Shown in pieces: positions 1-4,664 of a DNA stretch of 5,900 nucleotides. The DNA is taken from positions 1 through 5,900 of the forward strand of contig JAEZES010000259.1 of the NCBI GenBank assembly GCA_023432995.1. Direction: 5' to 3'. Source of the stretch: Pseudomonadota bacterium. GTDB lineage: Bacteria; Pseudomonadota; Alphaproteobacteria; Sphingomonadales; Sphingomonadaceae. Positions within the stretch are counted from its first letter, which is position 1. Every line of letters begins with the position of its first letter. Made by a program: the position numbers and the translations under genes. The notes under the pieces were generated by a model. That model worked only from the letters and a program-made list of their open reading frames with translations. It was not told the origin of the DNA and searched no databases.

Positions 1-483
1 GGCATCGGCCATCCGGTCCACGGGCCGATGCCGGTCGACATCCGCCGCGACGGCGGCGAGGCGGCGGTGCGCCGCGCCCTAGGGTGGCTGTCGGGCGATG
101 CCGCGGGTCTCGAACCGTCGCTCGACCAGCGGCCCGCGGTCGCCTTCAACCTGATCACGCTGGCGATGCTGTGCGGCACCGAACTGGTGCCCGACCTGTC
201 GGGGCACGTGGTGATGGTCGAGGAAGTGGCCGAGCACCTCTACGCGATCGACCGGCTGTTCTTCCACGTGACCCAGCACCTGGGCGGGATCGCCGGGCTG
301 CGGCTCGGGCGGGTCAGCGCCGTGCCCGAGAACGATCGCCCGTTCGGCGCCACCGCCGAGGCCATCGCACGCGACTGGTGCGCCCGCTCGGGCATCGCGT
401 TCCTCGGCGCGGCCGACATCGGCCACGACGCGGCCAACCGGATCGTGCCGTTCGGCCTTGCCCGAACGCCGGCGCGCTCATAA
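1..483 (+). CDS. LD-carboxypeptidase (peptidase family S66), C-terminal part
   Basis: The reading frame is open from base 1, so the gene starts upstream of the window; the ATG at 28 is internal. LD-carboxypeptidases cleave the terminal D-alanine from muropeptide tetrapeptides during cytoplasmic peptidoglycan recycling. The fragment begins with the HGPM segment that in this family lies downstream of the nucleophile Ser. It then shows N-L-x8-GT (about 148-180), the E-[DE]-V-x-E-x2-Y-x-IDR block (220-255), and a GH-x3-N-x3-PFG end (421-462). Glu (codon 220-222) and His (codon 424-426) are 68 residues apart, the same spacing as the catalytic Glu217 and His285 of the Pseudomonas aeruginosa enzyme, so both catalytic residues in this part are kept. 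The nucleophile Ser lies off the window. The stop is 23 bp before fabD, so co-transcription is possible. Confidence 0.85.
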   Translation, partial: GIGHPVHGPMPVDIRRDGGEAAVRRALGWLSGDAAGLEPSLDQRPAVAFNLITLAMLCGTELVPDLSGHVVMVEEVAEHLYAIDRLFFHVTQHLGGIAGLRLGRVSAVPENDRPFGATAEAIARDWCARSGIAFLGAADIGHDAANRIVPFGLARTPARS

Positions 484-506
484 CCGCGCCGCGAGAGGAG
501 TCGACG

Positions 507-1442
507 ATGACCGCATTCGTGTTCCCCGGCCAGGGCAGCCACAAGGTCGGCATGGGCGCCGAGCTGGCCGACGCCAGCGCCGCCGCGCGGGAAGTGTTCG
601 AGGAAGTCGACGAGGCGCTCGGGCAGAGCCTGTCGCGGATCATGCGCGAAGGGCCCGAGGAGGAACTGGTGCTGACCGCCAACGCCCAGCCGGCGATCAT
701 GGCCAACGCCATCGCGGTGCTGCGCGTGCTCGAGAAAGAGGCGGGGCTGTCGATCGCCGACAAGGCCGACGCCGGCGCCGGGCATTCGCGCGGCGAGTAC
801 ACCGCGCTGTGCGCGGTCGGCGCGTTCTCGCTTGCGGACACCGCGCGGCTGCTGCGGCGGCGCGGCGAGGCGATGCAGGCCGCCGTGCCGGTCGGCGTCG
901 GGGCGATGTGCGCGCTGCTCGGGGCCGACCTCGACAAGGCCCAGGCGCTGGCCACGGCGGCAGCCGAGGGCGAGGTGTGCGAGGTCGCCAACGACAACGA
1001 TCCCGGCCAGGTCGTGCTCTCGGGCCACAAGGGCGCGATCGAGCGCGCGGTGGCGCTGGCCAGGGAACACGGCATCAAGCGCGGCGTGATCCTGCCGGTT
1101 TCGGCGCCGTTCCACTGCTCGCTAATGCAGCCCGCCGCCGAGGCGATGGCGGAGGCGCTCGGCCAGATCCCGTCGCGCCCGTTGCGCCTGCCGCTCTACG
1201 CCAACGTCACCGCCACCCCGGTGACCGATCCCGGGGAAGAGCGCCGCCTGCTGGTCGAACAGGTCACCGGCCGCGTCCGCTGGCGCGAGAGCGTGATCGC
1301 GATGCGCGCGGCCGGCATCGAGCGGTTCGTCGAGCTCGGCGGCAAGGTCGTCGGCCCGATGATCGGGCGCACGGTGGACGATGTCACCGTTTTGAACGTG
1401 ATTACGATGGCCGATGTCGAGGCTTTCGCTAAGGAGTCTTAG
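507..1442 (+). CDS. fabD: Malonyl-CoA:ACP transacylase FabD
   Basis: Transfers malonyl from CoA to acyl carrier protein, supplying the extender unit for type II fatty-acid synthesis in the cytoplasm. The 311-aa length is normal for FabD. The FPGQGS oxyanion segment is at residues 6-11. The catalytic set is Ser94, Arg119, His203 and Gln252, each offset by exactly two from E. coli Ser92, Arg117, His201 and Gln250. The ATG at 507 was chosen because a strong Shine-Dalgarno GAGAGGAG (493-500) lies 6 bp upstream and because MTAFVFPGQG is the usual N-terminus; the same frame stays open far upstream only because of the high GC content. Odd point: the nucleophile elbow reads GHSRGEY, where FabD usually has GHSLGEY. 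An inverted-repeat cassette begins 2 bp after the stop and separates fabD from fabG. Confidence 0.96.
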   Translation: MTAFVFPGQGSHKVGMGAELADASAAAREVFEEVDEALGQSLSRIMREGPEEELVLTANAQPAIMANAIAVLRVLEKEAGLSIADKADAGAGHSRGEYTALCAVGAFSLADTARLLRRRGEAMQAAVPVGVGAMCALLGADLDKAQALATAAAEGEVCEVANDNDPGQVVLSGHKGAIERAVALAREHGIKRGVILPVSAPFHCSLMQPAAEAMAEALGQIPSRPLRLPLYANVTATPVTDPGEERRLLVEQVTGRVRWRESVIAMRAAGIERFVELGGKVVGPMIGRTVDDVTVLNVITMADVEAFAKES

Positions 1443-1444
1443 GC

Positions 1445-1461
1445 TCACGCGGAGACGCGGA
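1445..1461 (+). repeat. Left inverted repeat of the GxxExxY cassette
   Basis: tcacgcggagacgcgga; two copies of the unit acgcgga at 8-bp spacing (1447 and 1455). It is the perfect reverse complement of 1872-1888. It lies 2 bp after the fabD stop. The bases just after it (ggagg, 1459-1463) are part of the likely Shine-Dalgarno of the cassette gene, so the repeat and the translation signal overlap. Confidence 0.9.
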
Positions 1462-1467
1462 GGGTCT

Positions 1468-1911
1468 GTGGTCGAGGTCGACGCCCTGTCCGGTGAGGTG
1501 ATCGACTCCGCGATCGCGATACATCGCGAGCTTGGGCCCGGGCTTCTCGAAAGCGTTTACGAGATGGTCCTGGCCGGCACCCTCAGGGGGAAGGGCTTGA
1601 AGGTCGATCGGCAAATGCCGATCGACATCGAGTATGCTGGCGTTCGCTACGACGCTGCGTTTCGCATCGACCTGCTGATCGAAGACGTCCTTCTGGTCGA
1701 GATAAAGTCTGTCGAACGGCTCGCACCCGTCCATGGAAAGCAGTTGCTGACCTACTTGCGCCTCGCCAGACAGTCCGTAGGGCTGCTGCTCAATTTTTCA
1801 GGCGCGACGATGAAGGAGGGGATCAAGCGGGTGGTCAACGACTATCGTCCATCCCTGGACCCCTCCGCGTTTCCGCGTCTCCGCGTGAACCAAACCAATG
1901 GAGCCACCTAG
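1468..1911 (+). CDS. GxxExxY-family protein with PDDEXK nuclease-like core
   Basis: A 147-aa protein of the GxxExxY family (PDDEXK_3-like); the biochemical role of the family is not established. The naming motif is G25-LL-E28-SV-Y31. The nuclease-like core follows: D68 in FRIDLL, E78-I-K80 in LVEIK, and Q92 in the KQLLTYLR helix, giving the D...ExK...Q pattern of restriction-endonuclease-fold enzymes, so all putative metal-site residues are present. I chose GTG 1468: it gives the family-like start MVEVDALSGEVIDSAI and has GGAGGG at 1459-1464, though only 3 bp away. ATG 1414 would overlap fabD by 29 bp and translate the left repeat into an Arg-rich leader. Residues 133-141 are encoded by the right inverted repeat, and the stop (1909-1911) lies beyond it, directly against the fabG ATG. 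Family call firm; nuclease activity inferred. Confidence 0.88.
   Translation: MVEVDALSGEVIDSAIAIHRELGPGLLESVYEMVLAGTLRGKGLKVDRQMPIDIEYAGVRYDAAFRIDLLIEDVLLVEIKSVERLAPVHGKQLLTYLRLARQSVGLLLNFSGATMKEGIKRVVNDYRPSLDPSAFPRLRVNQTNGAT
1864..1888 (-). repeat. Right inverted repeat of the GxxExxY cassette (three units)
   Basis: Three copies of tccgcgt at exact 8-bp spacing (1864, 1872, 1880). The last two plus the following bases (1872-1888) are the perfect reverse complement of the left repeat. The arm is thus one unit longer than the left one. It is translated as part of the C-terminal tail of the nuclease-like protein. Confidence 0.9.
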
Positions 1912-2664
1912 ATGTTCGACCTCACCGGAATGACCGCCCTCGTGACCGGCGCCAGCGGCGGGATCGGCTCGTCGATCGCGCGCTGCCTCGCGCGGCAGGG
2001 GGCGCGGCTGGCGCTGTCGGGCTCGAACAGCGCCAAGCTGCGCGCCTTCCGCGACGAGCTCAACGACGAGTTCGGGCACGACCATGTCGAGATCACCTGC
2101 GACCTCGGCAACGCGACCCAGGTCGAGGAGCTGGTGCCGGCCGCGCTCGACACGTTCGGCCAGCTCGACATCCTCGTCAACAACGCCGGCATCACCCGCG
2201 ACAACCTGGCGATGCGGATGAAGGACGAGGAGTGGCAGCAGGTCATCGCGATCAACCTCGAGGCCGCCTTCCGCCTGATGCGCGCCGCCGCGCGGCCGAT
2301 GATGAAGGCCCGCTTCGGGCGCATCGTCACCATCACCAGCGTGGTCGGGGCGACCGGCAACCCCGGGCAGATGAACTACGCCGCGGCCAAGGCCGGGCTC
2401 GTCGGCATGACCAAGAGCTTCGCCCAGGAGGTCGCCAGCCGCGGCATCACCGCCAACTGCGTCGCCCCGGGCTTCATCCGCACGGCCATGACCGACGTCC
2501 TGCCCGAAGCGCAGAAGGAGGCGCTCAACGCGCGCATCCCGATGGGCCGGATGGGCGAGGGCGAGGATATCGGCGCCGCGGTCGTCTACCTCGCCTCGAA
2601 GGAAGCGAGCTACGTCACCGGGCACACGCTGCACGTCAACGGCGGCATGGCGATGTTCGCCTAG
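1912..2664 (+). CDS. fabG: 3-oxoacyl-[acyl-carrier-protein] reductase FabG
   Basis: NADPH-dependent reduction of 3-ketoacyl-ACP to 3-hydroxyacyl-ACP, the first reduction of each fatty-acid elongation cycle; cytoplasmic, usually a tetramer. A classical short-chain dehydrogenase of 250 aa, full length. Visible motifs: TGASGGIG cofactor-binding loop at 12-19, NNAG at 90-93, and the catalytic tetrad Asn115, Ser143, Tyr156, Lys160 (Y-x3-K within NYAAAK). PGFIRTAM at 186-193 is the usual post-catalytic loop, and the end HVNGGMAMFA is typical of FabG. The ATG at 1912 has GGAG at 1900-1903, 8 bp upstream, and directly follows the stop of the GxxExxY gene, so translational coupling is possible. In many proteobacteria acpP follows fabG; here it does not. 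Another SDR is formally possible, but the fabD context and C-terminus favour FabG. Confidence 0.95.
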   Translation: MFDLTGMTALVTGASGGIGSSIARCLARQGARLALSGSNSAKLRAFRDELNDEFGHDHVEITCDLGNATQVEELVPAALDTFGQLDILVNNAGITRDNLAMRMKDEEWQQVIAINLEAAFRLMRAAARPMMKARFGRIVTITSVVGATGNPGQMNYAAAKAGLVGMTKSFAQEVASRGITANCVAPGFIRTAMTDVLPEAQKEALNARIPMGRMGEGEDIGAAVVYLASKEASYVTGHTLHVNGGMAMFA

Positions 2665-2710
2665 GCGCGCGCGTCCGCGCTCGCCCGCCGCGGCGCCTCG
2701 GCCGCGCCGT

Positions 2711-3031
2711 TCAGCGCCGGCCGAACAGCCTGCCGGCGAAGTCCATCGCGTCGTCGAGCGCGCTGCCGTCGCCGTCCTGGTCGAGCATCTGCGCGAACCG
2801 CGCGAGCGAGCCTTCGCCGCCGATCTGCTCGACGATCTGCGCCACCACGCCCGCCTCGAGCCCGGTCTTCGCCGCCGCCTGCCGCACGGTGTCACCCGGC
2901 TGCTGGTGCGCCTCGCCGAGCGCGGCGACCGCCCGCTCGACCTGGTCCTGCGAGAGCCCGAGCCTGGCCGCCAGGTTGCCGAGTTCGGGATGGCCGCTCA
3001 CTTTGCCGAGAATGTCGTCGAACAGCGCCAT
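2711..3031 (-). CDS. YidB/DUF937-like small protein with a calcium-loop-like segment
   Basis: A 106-aa protein of unknown function. The start MALFDDILGKV and the helix-rich LAARLGLSQDQVERAV segment (21-35) resemble the YidB/DUF937 group of small bacterial proteins. There is no signal peptide and no membrane helix. Near the C-terminus D84-x-D86-x-D88-G89 followed by D93-D94 resembles the front half of an EF-hand or dockerin-type calcium loop, but the usual acidic residue at loop position 12 is Ala95, so binding is uncertain. The start at 3031 is supported by an excellent Shine-Dalgarno (AAGGAGG on the minus strand, 3038-3044, about 6 bp away); a longer in-frame ORF upstream is a high-GC artefact. 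It converges with fabG across 46 bp. Function not assigned. Confidence 0.8.
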   Translation of the reverse strand: MALFDDILGKVSGHPELGNLAARLGLSQDQVERAVAALGEAHQQPGDTVRQAAAKTGLEAGVVAQIVEQIGGEGSLARFAQMLDQDGDGSALDDAMDFAGRLFGRR

Positions 3032-3198
3032 GGGTGCCTCCTTACGAGGATCCCGTCCGCGGCGGAGTGTGGCGGATTCTGGCGGGGGTGCAAGGGGGCG
3101 TGGCGAAGTCTCGGATAGACAGGAGCGAGGCTTGGCACTGATCCGTTTCGGGCGCGGTTCGGCTTGCGGGGTCGTCAGCACGAGCCGAGAATCTGGCA
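3032..3198. other. Intergenic region between divergent genes
   Basis: 167 bp between the minus-strand DUF937-like gene and the plus-strand DUF1877 gene. Apart from the Shine-Dalgarno of the former, next to its start, I found no promoter I would defend. Promoters for both genes are expected here because they diverge. Confidence 0.5.
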
Positions 3199-3705
3199 AT
3201 GAGCATGGTCATGTATCTCAGACGCGCGGGCGACGCGAACATTGCGCGCATCGGTGAGGACGAAGAAGCCGCAGTCAGATTTGTCTTCGAAGAAGGTGAT
3301 GCGAGTTGCGACCTGGTCGATTTCGATGTCGCCTGGGCAGCCATTCACTTCATGCTGTGCGGGGCCGCCTACGACGGCGACCATCCGCTCGGTATCGTTG
3401 CGGGCAGGCTTCCCGAGCACGGCGTGGATGCCGACGGGAACGTCGGATTCTGGGTGATCTCACCAAAGACGATGAAGCGCTTCGCAGGAGCGTTGGAATC
3501 CCTGTCCGACGAAGATCTGATTAGTCGCTACGATCCCCCCGCATGGCTCGCGGCCGGCATCCATCGCGGTGAAATGCTCGCCGAGGATGACGAAGAAGAT
3601 CATGCAGGAACACTGGCCTATGTGTTGCAGAGCGTGCCGCGGTTGCGGCAGCTGGCATCAAGCTGTGCAGCAGCCGGCGACGGTGCGCTCCGGATCCTCC
3701 GCTAG
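3199..3705 (+). CDS. DUF1877 (YfbM-like) protein
   Basis: 168 aa, about the usual size for DUF1877 proteins, whose molecular role is unknown. Family-like features are the MSMV start, the W-x3-H-x2-LCG core (AWAAIHFMLCG, about 45-55), a G-x-V-x-F-W-V-ISP strand-turn leading into a helix (about 82-95, in the position of the family's 'LSPEEV' element), and the SLSDEDLISRYDPP segment (about 101-114). It is acidic, with runs such as AEDDEED, and has no signal peptide or membrane segment. The Shine-Dalgarno is weak (gag at 3186-3188), so the start rests on family resemblance; ATG at 3205 is an alternative. Codon use is less G/C-biased than in the fab genes, which suggests acquisition. A 34-codon ORF starts directly at its stop, followed by the 116-aa gene, so the three may form one transcript. 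Confidence 0.78.
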   Translation: MSMVMYLRRAGDANIARIGEDEEAAVRFVFEEGDASCDLVDFDVAWAAIHFMLCGAAYDGDHPLGIVAGRLPEHGVDADGNVGFWVISPKTMKRFAGALESLSDEDLISRYDPPAWLAAGIHRGEMLAEDDEEDHAGTLAYVLQSVPRLRQLASSCAAAGDGALRILR

Positions 3706-3810
3706 ATGAAAAGCCGCGGCATTGGTCTTGCGAACCGTGCTTTCGTGATCATTCGACCAAGTCAGTTAGGTCGAGGCCATACCTACATCATAAAGAGCCC
3801 GAGGCAGTAA
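3706..3810 (+). CDS. Possible 34-aa small ORF between the DUF1877 and 116-aa genes
   Basis: ATG 3706 directly follows the TAG of the DUF1877 gene (3703-3705), and TAA 3808-3810 is separated by one base from the ATG of the next gene (3812). The 34 codons therefore fill the gap exactly. The product is basic, starting MKSRGIGLANRAFV and ending in KSPRQ, with no recognised domain. No good Shine-Dalgarno precedes it, so any translation would depend on re-initiation from the DUF1877 stop. The tight fit may be chance; it may also be a leader peptide or a decayed gene piece. Confidence 0.3.
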   Translation: MKSRGIGLANRAFVIIRPSQLGRGHTYIIKSPRQ

Positions 3811-3811
3811 G

Positions 3812-4162
3812 ATGTATAAGAACACGAAGCCTTATGTCCCCAGGAGCGTTGAAGAGGTTCAGGACCTTGTCGGCAGCATGATGCTGGGGGCTCCGACATT
3901 TGTCGATAAGACGGAGTTCTTTCCTGATCGCAATATCGAGTCCGAATTCTTTTGCTTGAACGAAGGGCTAAAGGGTATTCGAAAGCAGATCGGCGAGCAG
4001 GATTACGACCGACTCGCTGGTCTAACCCGGAGGATGCGCGCCCATTTCGAGGCCGATCCCGAGGACATCACGGGAGAGACGGCCAAGGGCCGTCAGTGCA
4101 TACTTGAAATGCTGGAGGTGCTCGGCGCCGCCTGGCGAAGGGAGCATCGATCTGCGCGCTAA
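3812..4162 (+). CDS. Hypothetical protein, 116 aa, unknown family
   Basis: I do not recognise a named domain. It is soluble, mostly helical in appearance and mixed-charge, without signal peptide or membrane segment. Blocks that look conserved in character are SVEEVQDLVGSMMLGAPTFV (12-31), FFPDRNIESEFFCLNEGL (36-53), and RRMRAHFEADPEDITGE (about 73-89) before a final helix. ATG 3812 has GAGG at 3801-3804, 7 bp upstream. Composition is clearly unlike the neighbours: one 60-base stretch (3901-3960) has 25 G/C against 44 of 60 in a fabG stretch (2281-2340), which points to acquired DNA. Its size, solubility and pairing with a DUF1877 gene in an A/T-richer patch resemble orphan immunity-type genes, but that is only a guess. 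A strong hairpin follows 36 bp after the stop. Confidence 0.7.
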   Translation: MYKNTKPYVPRSVEEVQDLVGSMMLGAPTFVDKTEFFPDRNIESEFFCLNEGLKGIRKQIGEQDYDRLAGLTRRMRAHFEADPEDITGETAKGRQCILEMLEVLGAAWRREHRSAR

Positions 4163-4197
4163 CGCGGGCCGTTCCGCGCCACCCGCAACAGGGGGTT

Positions 4198-4226
4198 CCC
4201 TCCCCGGGGACGGGACCCGGGGAGGG
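4198..4226. terminator. Strong GC hairpin between convergent genes
   Basis: The arms ccctccccggg (4198-4208) and cccggggaggg (4216-4226) form a perfect 11-bp stem with a 7-nt loop. It lies between the stop of the 116-aa gene (4162) and the stop of the minus-strand GlsB-like gene (4234), where a bidirectional terminator is expected. There is no T-tract on either side, so it is not a textbook intrinsic terminator; a role in 3'-end protection is equally possible. Confidence 0.55.
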
Positions 4227-4233
4227 GCGGCCG

Positions 4234-4503
4234 CTAGCGCACGGCGCCGCGGCGGAACAGGTTGACGATCGCCAGCAGGATCACCGCGCCGAGCAGCGAG
4301 ACGAGGATCGCGCTGAGGCTGAGGTCGCCGCTCATGATATTGCCGCCGCCGATCAGCGGGTTGAGCACGAAGCCGGCCAGCAGCGCGCCGACGATGCCGA
4401 CAACGACGTTGAGGATCAGGCCCTGCTGGCCGTCGGTGCGCATGATCAGGCTGGCGACCCAGCCGAGGATGCCGCCGACGATAAGAAGAATGATAAGATT
4501 CAT
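4234..4503 (-). CDS. GlsB/YeaQ/YmgE-family stress-response membrane protein
   Basis: An 89-aa inner-membrane protein of the transglycosylase-associated (PF04226) family. Despite that name no enzymatic role is shown; members are linked to envelope and general stress. Three hydrophobic segments are visible: about 3-20 (with the family's GGILGWVASLIM), 29-50 (LNVVVGIVGALLAGFVL, with glycine spacing typical of the family) and 64-83. R22 and D24 follow the first helix, and the C-terminus is basic (FRRGAVR). Length and layout are standard. Start 4503 is supported by GGAGAG on the minus strand (4511-4516), 7 bp upstream. An EcfG-type promoter lies just ahead (4535-4559), which fits stress induction. 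The gene is divergent from the propeller gene and ends against a hairpin. Confidence 0.92.
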   Translation of the reverse strand: MNLIILLIVGGILGWVASLIMRTDGQQGLILNVVVGIVGALLAGFVLNPLIGGGNIMSGDLSLSAILVSLLGAVILLAIVNLFRRGAVR

Positions 4504-4534
4504 GGTCGCTCTCCAGTCTCCCGTTGCCGGTAGC

Positions 4535-4559
4535 AACCAAGCGGAGCCGGTCCGGTTCC
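4535..4559 (-). promoter_or_regulatory. Predicted EcfG (general stress sigma factor) promoter of the GlsB-like gene
   Basis: On the minus strand GGAAC (4559-4555) is followed by 16 bases and then GGTT (4538-4535), i.e. GGAAC-N17-GTT. The alphaproteobacterial EcfG consensus is GGAAC-N16/17-CGTT, so only the first base of the -10 differs. The -10 end is 31 bp from the ATG, which gives a short leader that still holds the Shine-Dalgarno. Position, strand and gene type all agree. Confidence 0.65.
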
Positions 4560-4664
4560 GCGAACGGCGCGGCGCGCGGGCGCGGCCGATCGCGTGTTGT
4601 GCCGGCCCGGGCAGGCCGGTAGCAGGGGCGCGCGCCGGGCGGCCGGCGGCTGGCAGGTGACCCG

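Larger units (their letters stand above)
1445..1888 (+). mobile_element. Putative inverted-repeat cassette carrying a GxxExxY gene, inserted between fabD and fabG
   Basis: About 444 bp bounded by perfect 17-bp inverted repeats (1445-1461 and 1872-1888). It sits exactly in the fabD-fabG intergenic gap without damaging either gene. The interior is visibly poorer in G/C than the flanking fab genes and uses codons such as ata, aaa, ttt and ttg that are scarce there. There is no transposase and no clear target-site duplication: the flanks (ending at 1444, starting at 1889) do not match. The border calls rest on the repeats alone. It may be a selfish or mobilised unit, a cassette moved by recombination, or a nuclease gene with its recognition repeats. 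That it is an insertion is inferred from repeat placement, composition and the interrupted operon. Confidence 0.6.

Noticed and set aside
484..498. 15-bp direct repeat ccgcgccgcgagagg also found at 5744-5758
   Set aside because: One copy is ahead of fabD and one lies inside the coding region of the right-edge gene; it is made of common G/C-rich words and has no flanking similarity, so it is most likely coincidence.
84..506. N-terminal extension of FabD from an in-frame ATG at 84
   Set aside because: The extension overlaps the LD-carboxypeptidase gene in another frame, is Arg-rich and low in complexity as expected for a high-GC shadow frame, and the strong Shine-Dalgarno plus family N-terminus place the start at 507.
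1414..1467. ATG 1414 as start of the GxxExxY gene
   Set aside because: It would overlap the fabD end and translate the left inverted repeat into an Arg-rich leader; GTG 1468 gives the family-like N-terminus. The short Shine-Dalgarno spacing leaves some doubt.
2663..2698. aggcgc / gcgcct inverted repeat after fabG as a terminator
   Set aside because: Only a 6-bp stem around a 24-nt G/C-rich loop and no T-tract; expected by chance at this base composition.
1798..2895. Long minus-strand ORF (365 codons) across fabG
   Set aside because: Antisense shadow of fabG and the DUF937-like gene, with Arg/Asp/His-rich composition and no family resemblance.
3133..3138. TGGCAC resembling a sigma-54 -24 box upstream of the DUF1877 gene
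   Set aside because: No TTGC element at the required spacing (the bases there are cgtt), so it does not make a sigma-54 promoter.
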